Below, in pieces: positions 38,221-47,618 of a stretch of DNA of 64,000 bases (positions are counted from its first letter, which is position 1; each line of letters begins with the position of its first letter). The translations under genes were made by a program, and so were the position numbers. This stretch comes from Rodentibacter genomosp. 2 (lineage in GTDB: Bacteria > Pseudomonadota > Gammaproteobacteria > Enterobacterales > Pasteurellaceae): contig MLHP01000025.1 in the NCBI GenBank assembly GCA_001999425.1, forward strand, positions 41,123 to 105,122, read 5' to 3'. A model generated the notes under the pieces. That model searched no databases, was not told where the DNA came from, and was given only the letters and a program-made list of their open reading frames with translations.

Positions 38221-38781
38221 ATGAGTAAAATTAATCAAAGCCGACGTAAATGGCTATCTCTAGGCGGTATCGTATTGGGGGCAAGTATTGTACCTAATAC
38301 GGTTCTAGCAATGGTTTCTACTGCTAAACCCCGTATTTTGGCACTTCGAAATGTTAATACCGGAGAACGTCTAAGTGGCGTATTTTCACCAAAGGGTGGA
38401 TTTTCAACATCAATGCTGAAAAAGCTTGATCATTTTATGCGGGATAAACGAACAAACCAAATTCATAGGATGGATCCGAACTTATTTCTGAAACTTTATC
38501 GTATTCAAAGTAATTTAGGGCTACAAACCGCTGAAATTCAGATTATTTGTGGTTATAGATCACCGGCTACCAATGCAATGCGTCATCGCCAAAGCCGCGG
38601 AGTTGCAAGTAATAGCTATCATGTAAAAGGTCAGGCGGTGGATTTTCGTATTGATGGTACATCATTAGTGAAAATCAAACAGACGGCAGAAAAACTGAAT
38701 AACGGTGGGGTAGGATTTTATCCGCGTAGTAATTTTATCCATGTCGATACTGGCCCGGTAAGAACTTGGCGGGGTGTATAA
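38221..38781 (+). CDS. mepK: Murein endopeptidase of the MepK (YcbK, DUF882) family
   Basis: The 186-residue protein starts with a twin-arginine signal (SRRKWLSLGG) and has the M15-like zinc pattern YHVKGQAVDFR and NFIHVDTG. E. coli MepK cleaves 3-3 cross-links that are made by L,D-transpeptidases, so its place directly after ldtD is meaningful. The Tat signal suggests it is folded with its metal before export. The ribosome site AGAGAAAG precedes the ATG. Confidence 0.9.
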   Translation: MSKINQSRRKWLSLGGIVLGASIVPNTVLAMVSTAKPRILALRNVNTGERLSGVFSPKGGFSTSMLKKLDHFMRDKRTNQIHRMDPNLFLKLYRIQSNLGLQTAEIQIICGYRSPATNAMRHRQSRGVASNSYHVKGQAVDFRIDGTSLVKIKQTAEKLNNGGVGFYPRSNFIHVDTGPVRTWRGV

Positions 38782-38835
38782 AAGTATTGAAAAATTGACC
38801 GCACTTTGGTGCGGTTTTTGTTTATGAGGAAAAAA

Positions 38836-39462
38836 ATGAATATAGAGATTATTCCCGTTACACCTTTTCAACAAAATTGTAGTTTAATTTGGGATGATGA
38901 GAAAAATGCCGCTATTGTTGATCCGGGAGGGGAAGCGGAAAAACTAATTCAGCAAATTGAAAAATTTGGAGTAAATTTAAAAGCAATTTTACTGACCCAT
39001 GCCCATCTCGATCATGTTGGTGCGGCCGAACGGATTAAACAACACTTTAATGTAGAAATTTGGGGCTCGCAAGAAAATGATCGCTTTCTATTCGACAGTC
39101 TGCCGGAGCAGGCTGAGCGTTTTGGTTTACCGAATATTAAACCGTTTTTACCAGATCGTTGGTTGAATGAGGGAGATTTGGTTAATATTGGGGATTTTCA
39201 ATTTGATATTTTGCACCTACCTGGTCATACTCCCGGCCATATTGGATTCATTGAGCAAGAGAAAAAAGTCTCTTTTACCGGTGATGTATTGTTTCAGGGA
39301 AGTGTAGGAAGAACAGATTTTCCTCAAGGGAGCCATGAGCAGCTTATTTCTTCTATCCGTGAGAAATTATTTAAGCTTCATGATGATATGATCATTATTG
39401 CCGGTCATGGTCCTTATACCACTATTCAACGTGAAAAAGCCACTAATCCTTTCTTAACGTAA
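38836..39462 (+). CDS. gloC: Metallo-beta-lactamase-fold hydrolase GloC (YcbL), glyoxalase II type
   Basis: The 208-residue enzyme has the metal motif THAHLDHVG and later His residues in LPGHTPGH and GHGPYT. E. coli GloC hydrolyses S-D-lactoylglutathione. The ATG 38836 (MNIEIIPVTPF) matches E. coli and has the ribosome site GAGGA; earlier ATGs at 38806 and 38824 lack support. It is the third gene of the conserved set with ldtD and mepK, although its metabolic role has no clear link to the wall. Confidence 0.9.
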   Translation: MNIEIIPVTPFQQNCSLIWDDEKNAAIVDPGGEAEKLIQQIEKFGVNLKAILLTHAHLDHVGAAERIKQHFNVEIWGSQENDRFLFDSLPEQAERFGLPNIKPFLPDRWLNEGDLVNIGDFQFDILHLPGHTPGHIGFIEQEKKVSFTGDVLFQGSVGRTDFPQGSHEQLISSIREKLFKLHDDMIIIAGHGPYTTIQREKATNPFLT

Positions 39463-39463
39463 A

Positions 39464-39493
39464 AAATAAAGGCACATTTTCGTGCCTTTATTT
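39464..39493. terminator. Bidirectional terminator between gloC and argS
   Basis: AAATAAAGGCAC (39464-39475) pairs perfectly with GTGCCTTTATTT (39482-39493) between convergent genes. Confidence 0.8.
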
Positions 39494-39500
39494 GACATAA

Positions 39501-41234
39501 CTACATTTTTTCAACGGTTTTAATACCTAGCAAATCTAACCCTTGTTTTAAGGTTTTTTCCGTTAATAAAGCCAGTTTTAAACGGCTTAACTTAATCGTT
39601 TCATCTTCCGAATTTAGAATTGGGCAGTGTTCGTAGAACGAAGAAAATGCGCCGGCTAATTCATATAAATAACCACAAAGGATATGCGGTGTGCCTTCTC
39701 TACCAACGGTTTGCACAGCTTCTTCAAATTGTAAAAGCTTGATAGCAAGGGAACGCTCTTTTTCATCAATTAGCGTTAACGGAGCGTCGTAAAGTGCGGT
39801 CAAATTCACCTGAGTTTTGTTGAAGATTGAACGAATACGCGTGTAGGCATATTGCATATAAGGCGCAGTATTACCTTCAAAACTGAGCATATTGTCCCAA
39901 TCGAATACATAATCTGTGGTACGGTTTTTGGAAAGATCCGCATATTTCACCGAACCAATTCCCACCGCTTCGGCAACGGCTGCTTTTTCGTCATTAGACA
40001 AATTATTGCTTTTTTCGTTAATTAATATTGTTGCCCGATCAATTGCTTCATCTAATAAATCTGCTAATTTCACCGTTCCACCTGTACGGGTTTTGAATGG
40101 CTTGCCATCTTTACCTAGCATCATTCCGAAATTTTTATGCTCTAATGAAAAACTATCAGGCACATAACCTGCTTTACGGGTAATTAGCCATGCCTGTTGC
40201 ATATGCTGACTTTGGCGAGTATCAGAAAATACCAAAGCCCGATCGGCTTTTAATGTTTCATAACGGTATTTTGCCGCAGCGATGTCGGTAGTTGTGTAGA
40301 GGAAGCCACCGTCTTTTTTCTGTACGATAACCCCCATCGGTTCGCCTTCTTTGTTTTTGAACTCATCTAAATATACGACAAGTGCACCATCGTCTTCGAC
40401 TGCCAAGCTTTGTTTTTTTAAATCCTCGACAATGCCGGGTAACATTGGATTATAAAGGCTTTCTCCCATTACATCTTTTTTCGTTAAGGTGACGTTTAGA
40501 CGATCATAATTATGCTGATTCTGTTGCATAGTGATGTCTACTAATCGTTTCCACATAGAACGGCAGTATTCGTCTCCACTTTGCAGTTTCACCACATAAT
40601 TACGGGCTTTCTCAGCAAATTTTTCATTTTCATCATAGTGTTTTTTAGCTTCTCGATAGAATGCTTCTAAATCCTGTAATTCCATTTCGCTTGCATTTTC
40701 GTTTTGCATTTTTTCAAGATAAGCAATCAGCATCCCAAACTGGGTTCCCCAATCTCCTACATGATTGGCACGAATCACCTTGTGTCCTAGAAACTCAAGG
40801 GTACGAACTACAGCATCGCCAATAATTGTTGAGCGTAAGTGGCCGACATGCATTTCTTTGGCCACATTAGGTGAAGAGTAGTCAATTACAACGGTTTGTT
40901 TATCTAGAGTTTGAATACCTAAATTAGATTGGCTAAGCGTGTGAGAAATTTGTTTTGCAATCCAGTTTGGATTTAAGAAAATATTAATAAAACCAGGGCC
41001 GGCAATTTCTAATTTTTCTGCAATATCGGAAAGATTAGCGTTCATTAGTACACTTTGTGCAAATTCACGTGGAGCTAAGTTCATTTTTTTTGCTGCAGCC
41101 ATAATACCGTTTGCTTGGTAGTCACCAAATTGAGGTTTTCCTGACTGGCGTACGAGTGCATCACAAGATTCATCAGCACCGGCTGCTATCATCGCTTGTT
41201 TAATTTTATCAGATAAAATAGATTGAATATTCAC
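39501..41234 (-). CDS. argS: Arginyl-tRNA synthetase
   Basis: The 577-residue class I synthetase attaches arginine to tRNA-Arg. The HIGH-type motif is in [14 protein letters not shown], and the KMSKS region is replaced by a [10 protein letters not shown] loop, as is usual for this enzyme. The C-terminal DALR anticodon domain is present. It is divergent from the yecM-type gene with about 80 bp between them. An uptake signal near 39795 encodes the peptide NLTALYD. Confidence 0.97.
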   Translation of the reverse strand: MNIQSILSDKIKQAMIAAGADESCDALVRQSGKPQFGDYQANGIMAAAKKMNLAPREFAQSVLMNANLSDIAEKLEIAGPGFINIFLNPNWIAKQISHTLSQSNLGIQTLDKQTVVIDYSSPNVAKEMHVGHLRSTIIGDAVVRTLEFLGHKVIRANHVGDWGTQFGMLIAYLEKMQNENASEMELQDLEAFYREAKKHYDENEKFAEKARNYVVKLQSGDEYCRSMWKRLVDITMQQNQHNYDRLNVTLTKKDVMGESLYNPMLPGIVEDLKKQSLAVEDDGALVVYLDEFKNKEGEPMGVIVQKKDGGFLYTTTDIAAAKYRYETLKADRALVFSDTRQSQHMQQAWLITRKAGYVPDSFSLEHKNFGMMLGKDGKPFKTRTGGTVKLADLLDEAIDRATILINEKSNNLSNDEKAAVAEAVGIGSVKYADLSKNRTTDYVFDWDNMLSFEGNTAPYMQYAYTRIRSIFNKTQVNLTALYDAPLTLIDEKERSLAIKLLQFEEAVQTVGREGTPHILCGYLYELAGAFSSFYEHCPILNSEDETIKLSRLKLALLTEKTLKQGLDLLGIKTVEKM

Positions 41235-41313
41235 GCTTTTTCCTGTGTTTAAATTGAATATTAAAAATAATGGATTATGATAGCGTTCTTTATTGATTTC
41301 TCAAAGGGAGAAT

Positions 41314-41880
41314 ATGAAATTAAACGAAAATCTAATCGAATTTGAAGAAGAATTAGAGGATTTTGAGCGAAAAATTCAAGAGCTTGCGAATATGATGGAG
41401 ATTAATTTATCTGATTATGAAATCGATCATCTTGCTTTACGGGTAAATAGTGAACAAAAAGCCAAAAATTGGCTGACACATTTATTAAAGTGCGGTAGAA
41501 TTTTGTCGGATAACATCATCAACAGTAGGCCTATCTATTTAGTTCAATTAGACAAGCCTCTTGCCTTTTGTGGGCAACTTGTTGATGTTATTGAATTACC
41601 GTTTCCTAAAAATAAACAATATCCTCAAGAAACTTGGGAGCATATTGAGATAGTTGTTCCTTTCCTAGCAGATGAGCAGACTGAAGATTGGGTCGAACGA
41701 ATCAATAAGCAATTTTTATGGCAACGATTATCCAAATTAACAACAAAAGTGAGTGAACCTAAAGCAGAAGGGGAACGTTTAGCAAATCCTTCTATTGCAG
41801 TGAGTTTCGTCGATAAAAGCGAAAATTATACTTGTATTAAAGTTCATCCTTATTCTATTAAAAAAATACTCGAGGTTTAG
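41314..41880 (+). CDS. yecM: YecM-like VOC-fold protein
   Basis: The 188-residue protein matches the length and motifs of E. coli YecM (SDYEIDHLALRVNS, ELPFPKNKQYPQETWEHIEIVVP), a metal-binding protein of the vicinal-oxygen-chelate fold with no known reaction. His and Glu residues in IDHLALR and WEHIEIV are candidate ligands. The ATG 41314 follows AGGGAG; an ATG seven codons upstream has no ribosome site. It is divergent from argS and followed within 5 bp by a small lipoprotein gene. Confidence 0.85.
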   Translation: MKLNENLIEFEEELEDFERKIQELANMMEINLSDYEIDHLALRVNSEQKAKNWLTHLLKCGRILSDNIINSRPIYLVQLDKPLAFCGQLVDVIELPFPKNKQYPQETWEHIEIVVPFLADEQTEDWVERINKQFLWQRLSKLTTKVSEPKAEGERLANPSIAVSFVDKSENYTCIKVHPYSIKKILEV

Positions 41881-41884
41881 CACA

Positions 41885-42184
41885 ATGAAAAAAGTGACTT
41901 TAGCATTGACAGTTTTATTAAGCTTAGGTTTGGCAGCTTGTTCATCAAATAATCAAAAAGATGAAAGTGCGTATAAAGGTCAAGTAATTTTTAGTGAAAT
42001 GAAAGGTGAAAACCTTCAATTGACTATTCGTAAAAATAATTGCTCTTACAAAGTTGAGGGCGAAACAGAAACGGTTACCCATGCGTATGATTCAACTTTA
42101 GTGGTTGGTGCTTGTGTAAAAGTATCTGATAATGGAAACGGCTTAAAAAATATTTCTACTTGGTCTCCAAGAAATCCAATTTAA
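41885..42184 (+). CDS. Small predicted lipoprotein
   Basis: The 99-residue protein has a signal peptide ending in the lipobox LAAC (Cys19) and a mature part of about 80 residues with beta-strand character and one Cys pair (NNCSYK, GACVKV) that could form a disulfide. I do not recognise the family. It lies between yecM and the glycine-zipper lipoprotein on the same strand with short gaps, so the three may form one transcript. Confidence 0.75.
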   Translation: MKKVTLALTVLLSLGLAACSSNNQKDESAYKGQVIFSEMKGENLQLTIRKNNCSYKVEGETETVTHAYDSTLVVGACVKVSDNGNGLKNISTWSPRNPI

Positions 42185-42203
42185 GTTATAAGGTTGGTTA
42201 GTT

Positions 42204-42668
42204 ATGAAAAAAATGGCAGTAGCATTAGTGCTTGCTGTTACATTCGGTGTAACAGGTTGTGCAAATACTGATATTTTTAGTGGTGATGTTTATTCTGCCG
42301 GTCAGGCAAAGGAAGCTCGTTCAATTAGTTACGGTACGTTAGTTTCTGTTCGTCCGGTAAAAATTCAAGCAGATAATCAGGGCGTAATCGGTACTGTCGG
42401 TGGTGGTGTGCTTGGCGGTGTTGCGGGTAGCGCAATCGGTGGTGGTCGTGGTCAAGCGATCGCAACGGCAGTAGGCGCGATTGCCGGTGCTATAGCAGGT
42501 AGCAAGGTTGAAGAAAAAGCAAGCCAAGTTAATGCTGCAGAACTTGTGATTAAAAAAGATGACGGAAAAAGCATTGTTGTAGTGCAAAAAGCAGATCCTA
42601 AATTTGTCGCTGGGAAAAGAGTGCAAATTGTAGGTGGTTCATCACTTAATGTTTCTGTAATTAACTAA
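42204..42668 (+). CDS. slyB: Outer-membrane lipoprotein of the SlyB/Pcp (glycine-zipper) family
   Basis: The 154-residue protein has a lipobox VTGC, a glycine-zipper hairpin (GTVGGGVLGGVAGSAIGGGRGQ and AGAIAG) at about 55-95 and a C-terminal domain ending in VSVIN. The layout is that of the SlyB/Pcp lipoproteins of Pasteurellaceae. In E. coli and Salmonella SlyB forms protective rings around outer-membrane proteins under stress. It ends at a strong terminator. Confidence 0.88.
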   Translation: MKKMAVALVLAVTFGVTGCANTDIFSGDVYSAGQAKEARSISYGTLVSVRPVKIQADNQGVIGTVGGGVLGGVAGSAIGGGRGQAIATAVGAIAGAIAGSKVEEKASQVNAAELVIKKDDGKSIVVVQKADPKFVAGKRVQIVGGSSLNVSVIN

Positions 42669-42683
42669 TAAATTTTATTCGAT

Positions 42684-42713
42684 AAAAAAGCGAACATTAG
42701 GTTCGCTTTTTTT
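42684..42713. terminator. Terminator between slyB and aroA
   Basis: AAAAAAGCGAAC (42684-42695) pairs with GTTCGCTTTTTT (42701 onward) across a 5-base loop, between convergent genes. Confidence 0.8.
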
Positions 42714-42750
42714 AGTTTTTTAAACACAGTCTAATATCCGCTACATTTAT

Positions 42751-44049
42751 TTAATCCCTTATACAAATTTTTTCAAATTCTTCAAAGAATGTTGGAAAAG
42801 TTTTTGCCGTGCATTGAGGATCAAGAATAGTCACCGCTGTATCTGAAAGTGCAACGAGAGAAAAACACATTGCCATACGATGATCATTATAGGTTGCAAT
42901 ATTCGCATGTTGGAATTTATTTAATGGAAGAGGCTGAATGTGAATAAAATCTTCTCCTTCTTCAACTTTTGCTCCGATTTTTCTTAATTCAGTCGCCATT
43001 GCGCTGAGACGATCGGTTTCCTTCACACGCCAGTTATAAATATTGCGAATAGTTGTTTCACCTTCAGCAAAAAGTGCAGTTGTTGCTATAGTCATCGCAG
43101 CATCTGGGATATGGTTCATATCCATATCAATCCCGTGAAGTTTGGATTTTTCCACCAGAATAAAATCCGCACCCCAGGTTACTTTAGCGCCCATTTTTTC
43201 TAATACTTCAGCAAATAAACGGTCGCCTTGTATAGAATTTTTTCCAATACCTGTGATTTTTATTTTGCCTTTGATCGCTGCGGCCGCTAAAAAGTAAGAG
43301 GCGGAAGAAGCATCACCTTCTACTAAATATGTACCGGGTGAAAGATAGGATTGGTTACCTTTAATATGGAAAGTTTTGTATTCATGATTTTCTACATTAA
43401 TACCAAAATCTTTCATCATTGCCAATGTGATGTCAATATAAGGCTTGGAAACTAGCTCTCCAATTAGTTCGATTTCTGTATCATTTTCAGCAAGGGGAGC
43501 AGTCATTAAAAGTGCGGTTAGAAATTGAGATGAAATTGAACCATCGATTTTTATTTTTCCACCTTTGATACCACGATTTCGAATGGCAAGAGGAGGATAA
43601 CCCTCGTTTTCTAAATAATGTATGTCTGCACCTGCTTGGCGAAGCGCATCAACTAAATGTCGAATAGGGCGTTCTTTCATTCGGGGTTCTCCGGTAAGAA
43701 TCACTTCACCCTCTGTTTCGCCTTTCAAACAAAGTGCTGCACTTAACGGGCGCATTGCTGTACCAGCATTACCAAGAAAAAGTGAAATTCCACCTTGAAT
43801 ATTAAACGCACCATCCAAACCTTCAATTTCGCAGGACGTTTTATCTTCAGAAAGTTGGTAATTGACTCCGAGTGCTTTGAGGGCATTCAACATGTGACGA
43901 ATGTCATCACTATTGAGCAAATTAGTCACTTTTGTTGTGCCTTTAGCTAATGCTGCTAGGAGCAGAGCTCGGTTAGATAAACTTTTTGAGCCGGGAAGGT
44001 TAATTGTACCTTCAACCGCTTTAATTGGCATGAGAGTAATTGATTCCAT
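42751..44049 (-). CDS. aroA: 5-enolpyruvylshikimate-3-phosphate synthase AroA
   Basis: The 432-residue enzyme is the sixth step of the shikimate pathway. Signatures are [18 protein letters not shown] near the N terminus and [13 protein letters not shown] (about 95-107), the class I form, which in known enzymes is glyphosate-sensitive. The Asp and Arg residues of the active site lie in [11 protein letters not shown]. Its start overlaps the stop of purU by one base, so the pair is co-transcribed. An uptake signal near 43510 encodes FLTALLM. Confidence 0.97.
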   Translation of the reverse strand: MESITLMPIKAVEGTINLPGSKSLSNRALLLAALAKGTTKVTNLLNSDDIRHMLNALKALGVNYQLSEDKTSCEIEGLDGAFNIQGGISLFLGNAGTAMRPLSAALCLKGETEGEVILTGEPRMKERPIRHLVDALRQAGADIHYLENEGYPPLAIRNRGIKGGKIKIDGSISSQFLTALLMTAPLAENDTEIELIGELVSKPYIDITLAMMKDFGINVENHEYKTFHIKGNQSYLSPGTYLVEGDASSASYFLAAAAIKGKIKITGIGKNSIQGDRLFAEVLEKMGAKVTWGADFILVEKSKLHGIDMDMNHIPDAAMTIATTALFAEGETTIRNIYNWRVKETDRLSAMATELRKIGAKVEEGEDFIHIQPLPLNKFQHANIATYNDHRMAMCFSLVALSDTAVTILDPQCTAKTFPTFFEEFEKICIRD

Positions 44050-44885
44050 TACAACACCACTGTTTTGTTTTTATAAACGAAAATTCTATCGTGCAGCGCT
44101 AGATCAAGTGCACGGCTGAGAACCGTTTTTTCCACATCCCGACCAGCATGCATCATCGCATCTGCGCTATAAGTATGATCTACATTAATTACATTTTGCA
44201 TAATGATTGGTCCTTGATCCAATTCATTATTGATGAAATGTGCGGTAGCACCAATAATTTTTACGCCTCGCTCATAGGCTTGATGGTAAGGTTTTGCTCC
44301 AATAAAGGCAGGCAAGAAAGAGTGATGAATATTGATTACTCGGTTTGGATAGCGCTCTACAAACTCAGGATTGAGAACACGCATATATTTGGCTAATACA
44401 ATATAATCCGGGGCGTATTCATCAATTTTTGTCGCAAGTAATTTATCATGTTCAATGCGGGTTAAACCTTCATGGCTAATATAATGAAATGGAATATTAA
44501 AACGCTCGACTAATTCCCGTAAATTATCATGATTGCCTATAACTGCGACAATTTCTACATCCAGTGCGCCGTAATAATTTTTCATTAAAATATCACCAAG
44601 ACAATGTGCTTCTTTTGTGACTAAAATAACAATACGTTTGCGTTTTGAGCTAATTAATCGACAGTTTGTCCCTTTCGGTAAACTATATTTGAGATCTTCA
44701 AGTAAAGTTGTCTCATTAAAAATCCCTTCAAGTTCCGTACGCATAAAGAAATGTTTTGTTTCAAAATCAACAAATTCATTATTATGTAAAATATTTAATT
44801 GGTGCTTATAACAAATATTGGTAATCTTAGCGATCAACCCTTTATCATCAGGACAATCGGTAAGAAGTATTTTCTTTTCGATCAT
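44049..44885 (-). CDS. purU: Formyltetrahydrofolate deformylase PurU
   Basis: The 278-residue enzyme releases formate from 10-formyl-tetrahydrofolate, supplying formate to PurT and balancing one-carbon pools. An N-terminal ACT domain (about 1-85, [14 protein letters not shown]) senses ligands. The C-terminal formyltransferase fold has [11 protein letters not shown] and [17 protein letters not shown], the catalytic Asn-His-Asp region. The terminal base of its stop is the first base of the aroA start. Confidence 0.95.
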   Translation of the reverse strand: MIEKKILLTDCPDDKGLIAKITNICYKHQLNILHNNEFVDFETKHFFMRTELEGIFNETTLLEDLKYSLPKGTNCRLISSKRKRIVILVTKEAHCLGDILMKNYYGALDVEIVAVIGNHDNLRELVERFNIPFHYISHEGLTRIEHDKLLATKIDEYAPDYIVLAKYMRVLNPEFVERYPNRVINIHHSFLPAFIGAKPYHQAYERGVKIIGATAHFINNELDQGPIIMQNVINVDHTYSADAMMHAGRDVEKTVLSRALDLALHDRIFVYKNKTVVL

Positions 44886-44913
44886 AGTCTTAATACAATG
44901 CTTTTATTATAGA

Positions 44914-44944
44914 TAAAAGAGAACCCATAAGATATATGGGTTCT
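44914..44944 (-). terminator. Terminator of hns
   Basis: AGAACCCATA (44920-44929) pairs with TATGGGTTCT (44935-44944). Leftward transcripts then meet a short T-run. Confidence 0.7.
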
Positions 44945-44961
44945 TTAGAGAGAGGAAATAA

Positions 44962-45366
44962 TTAAATTTCAAAGTCTGATAAAGACTTACCAGCATCTAA
45001 TGCTTTTTGAATTACGCTTGGAGTACGTCCTTGACCAGTCCAAGTTTTTTGTTCCCCATTTTCAGTAGTGTATTTATATTTCGCAGGGAGTGGTTTACGT
45101 TTTTTACGGGAACCTGATGAGAAAGTACCGATAATGGCTTGTAATTCTTCAGCGGTAATTCCTTCCTGCTTAATTAATTCTTTATATTTTGCGATACGTG
45201 CCTTACGTTCAATTTCTGCTTGTTGAATTTCTTCCATTTGTACACGTTTTTCAGCAATCGCTTCCTCAAGTTTTTTTAATGCACTTTCAGCTTGTTCTAA
45301 GGTTAAATCACGTACTACTGCACGAATACTGTGACGGTTAGTAAATATTTTGATTAAATCAGCCAT
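44962..45366 (-). CDS. hns: Nucleoid-associated silencer H-NS
   Basis: The 134-residue protein has an N-terminal coiled-coil oligomerisation part (about 1-65, rich in Glu and Lys) and a C-terminal DNA-binding domain with the loop TWTGQGRTPSVIQKAL, which inserts into AT-rich minor groove. It silences AT-rich and foreign genes and usually represses itself. The AT-rich region upstream (45367-45590) is a likely self-binding region and promoter zone, shared with the riboswitch-controlled gene on the other side. Confidence 0.95.
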   Translation of the reverse strand: MADLIKIFTNRHSIRAVVRDLTLEQAESALKKLEEAIAEKRVQMEEIQQAEIERKARIAKYKELIKQEGITAEELQAIIGTFSSGSRKKRKPLPAKYKYTTENGEQKTWTGQGRTPSVIQKALDAGKSLSDFEI

Positions 45367-45599
45367 AATAAACCTCTATTTTATGATGTGTAAAAATATA
45401 AACTTCAATGCCTCATAATAACGAAATTAATTCATAAGGTAAATCTTAAATTTAAATAAAATTAAGCTAAATGATATGGCAAACGTTATTTTTAAATAGT
45501 TATTATGGTTATTATCTCATTATCGATCTTGACAAATTAAAGTGATTTATAGAATTTATTAGATTTTTCTTCTGTTTTCCTGTAACCTTCCAGCTCCTT

Positions 45600-45765
45600 A
45601 CAAAGTAGAGGTGCGATTACTATAAGTATTTTTTCCGAGTGGATAACGATGACGAAAAAGGAAAGGAGTAGTTGCCGAAATCAGTTAAAAGTCGTTTTAA
45701 CTGGTTGGTGGCGTATCTGAAAGGAACGTCACTGTCATAGTGAATAACTATGGAGCGCTACGGTT
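45600..45765 (+). promoter_or_regulatory. Lysine riboswitch (L box) upstream of the NhaC-type transporter
   Basis: Conserved L-box blocks occur in order: AGAGGTGCG (45607-45615), GAAAGGAG near 45661, GCCGAA (45674-45679), GGTGGCG near 45707, TCACTGTCAT (45729-45738) and GGAGCGCTAC (45752-45761). The closing stem is GTAG (45605-45608) with CTAC (45758-45761). The expression platform is short: a weak stem at about 45770-45790 followed by TTTT, or control of the start at 45828. Lysine should switch the downstream gene off. Confidence 0.88.
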
Positions 45766-45827
45766 AGGTGGGGTCATCATTATCCCGTTTTCTTGCCGTT
45801 GTCTCCATTAATTTTAGGTGTAACTTA

Positions 45828-47348
45828 ATGGAACTTATCGATTATTCTTCTTCAATTTGGTCTATTTCTCCCGCATTGCTGGCAATTATACTGGCGATTG
45901 TAACACGTCGTGTATTAGTTTCCCTGAGCACTGGGATTTTAGTTGGTGCGTTGATGCTCAATAATGCCTCAATTTTACCTACTCTTATTTATCTAAAAGA
46001 TAACATTGTTTCCTTGGTGTACAATGACGGCGCAATTAATTCAAATATGAATATTGTTCTTTTTTTACTTTTGCTTGGTATTTTAACCGCACTTTTAACG
46101 GTATCCGGTAGTAACCGTGCATTTGTGGAATGGGCTCAAAAGCGGATTAAGGATCGCCGTGGTGCAAAATTATTAGCCGCATCTTTGGTTTTTGTTACCT
46201 TTATTGATGATTATTTTCATAGCCTTGCTGTGGGGGCTATTGCCCGTCCTGTTACCGATCGTTTCAAGGTCTCTCGTGCAAAATTAGCTTATATCCTTGA
46301 TTCTACTGCCGCGCCGATGTGTGTGATGATGCCGGTTTCAAGTTGGGGAGCTTATATTATTACTTTAGTGGCAGGTTTATTAACCACCTATTCCATTACC
46401 GAATTCACGCCAATTGGAGCATTTGTAGCAATGAGCGCAATGAATTACTATGCGATCTTTGCGTTATTTATGGTATTTTTTGTTGCTTATTTTTCATTTG
46501 ATATTGCTTCTATGGCTCGTCATGAAAAGGCGGCAATGGGGCGTGAAAATCATGAGTTGGAAGAAGACTTGGGAGCGAAAGGTCATGTGCGTAGCCTGAT
46601 CCTGCCGATAGTGATTTTGATTGTAACCACTGTTTCAATGATGATCTATAGCGGTGCCGATGTGCTTGCCAAATCCAGTGTGCCGTTTTCCATATTAGGT
46701 GCTTTTGAAAATACTAATGTGGGTGTCTCTCTTATTATTGGAGGCTCAAGTGCGGTCGTTATATCAACGATTTTGATTATCTTGGATGGTCAGGTAAGTT
46801 TTTCAGAGTATGCTCGTGCATGGAAACTAGGTATTAAATCTATGTTGGGGGCAATTGCAATTTTATTTTTTGCTTGGACAATCAATAAAATTGTCGGTGA
46901 TGTGCAAACGGGCAAATATTTGTCTTCTTTGGTTTCTGATAATATTCCTGTTCAATTTTTGCCTGTTCTCTTATTTATTCTTGCTTCGGTAATGGCATTT
47001 TCTACGGGTACAAGTTGGGGAACGTTTGGTATTATGTTACCGATTGCTGCCTCAATGGCAATGAATGCTGTACCGGAATTAATGTTACCTTGTCTTTCCG
47101 CAGTAATGGCCGGAGCAGTATGTGGTGATCACTGCTCGCCGGTCTCAGATACAACGATTCTTTCCTCTACTGGGGCAAAGTGTAACCATATGGACCATGT
47201 CACAACCCAGTTGCCCTATGCCTTAACGGTTGCGACGGCAAGTTGTATCGGTTATATCACGGTTGGTTTTACAGAATCCGGGGTGGCCGGGTTTATTGCA
47301 ACGGCAGTATCCCTAGTTATACTCGTTTTTATCGTGAAAAAACGTTAA
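45828..47348 (+). CDS. NhaC-family transporter, predicted lysine importer LysW
   Basis: The 506-residue inner-membrane protein has about a dozen helices and belongs to the NhaC/arginine-ornithine-like antiporter superfamily (FIDDYFHSLAVGAIARPVTDRF, VCGDHCSPVSDTTILSST). Because a lysine riboswitch precedes it, it is predicted to import lysine, as proposed for the LysW group in comparative studies of the L box. The ATG 45828 follows AGGTG and matches the usual N terminus; an upstream ATG at 45768 lies within the riboswitch platform and is rejected. Uptake signals near 46091 and 46753 lie inside the gene. Confidence 0.85.
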   Translation: MELIDYSSSIWSISPALLAIILAIVTRRVLVSLSTGILVGALMLNNASILPTLIYLKDNIVSLVYNDGAINSNMNIVLFLLLLGILTALLTVSGSNRAFVEWAQKRIKDRRGAKLLAASLVFVTFIDDYFHSLAVGAIARPVTDRFKVSRAKLAYILDSTAAPMCVMMPVSSWGAYIITLVAGLLTTYSITEFTPIGAFVAMSAMNYYAIFALFMVFFVAYFSFDIASMARHEKAAMGRENHELEEDLGAKGHVRSLILPIVILIVTTVSMMIYSGADVLAKSSVPFSILGAFENTNVGVSLIIGGSSAVVISTILIILDGQVSFSEYARAWKLGIKSMLGAIAILFFAWTINKIVGDVQTGKYLSSLVSDNIPVQFLPVLLFILASVMAFSTGTSWGTFGIMLPIAASMAMNAVPELMLPCLSAVMAGAVCGDHCSPVSDTTILSSTGAKCNHMDHVTTQLPYALTVATASCIGYITVGFTESGVAGFIATAVSLVILVFIVKKR

Positions 47349-47403
47349 AAATGTGATCCAGCTCAAAAAAGCAAATAAAAAATAAAATTTCACTATTTTT
47401 ATA

Positions 47404-47430
47404 AAATGCGACATAAAGTCGCATTTTTTT
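47404..47430 (+). terminator. Terminator after the LysW-type gene
   Basis: AAATGCGAC (47404-47412) pairs with GTCGCATTT (47418-47426) with a long T-run. The next 80 bp are extremely AT-rich. Confidence 0.8.
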
Positions 47431-47541
47431 ATATTTTAAATAAATTTATTTTATTTTATATTTTATTTTTTGTGTTTTTTGGTTTTTTATGCTATTGATT
47501 TCGGGGTTCTATGTTGATTGGATATCTAGACAAAGATTTTT

Positions 47542-47570
47542 TTGACAGTATGATGAAACAAATCTAGAAA
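47542..47570 (+). promoter_or_regulatory. Predicted promoter of ilvIH
   Basis: TTGACA (47542-47547) and TAGAAA (47565-47570) are spaced by 17 bp, and the start codon is about 50 bp further. The AT-rich DNA upstream fits binding of Lrp or H-NS, as known for ilvIH in E. coli. Confidence 0.5.
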
Positions 47571-47618
47571 ATATCACTTAACAATCAATTAAAGTGCGGT
47601 CAATTTTAGGAGTGAATT

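Noticed and set aside
47352..47367. CRP-like sequence TGTGATCCAGCTCAAA after the LysW-type gene
   Set aside because: It matches 8 of 10 key positions, but it precedes the terminator at 47404 and lies nearly 200 bp from the predicted ilvIH promoter, so a role is unlikely.
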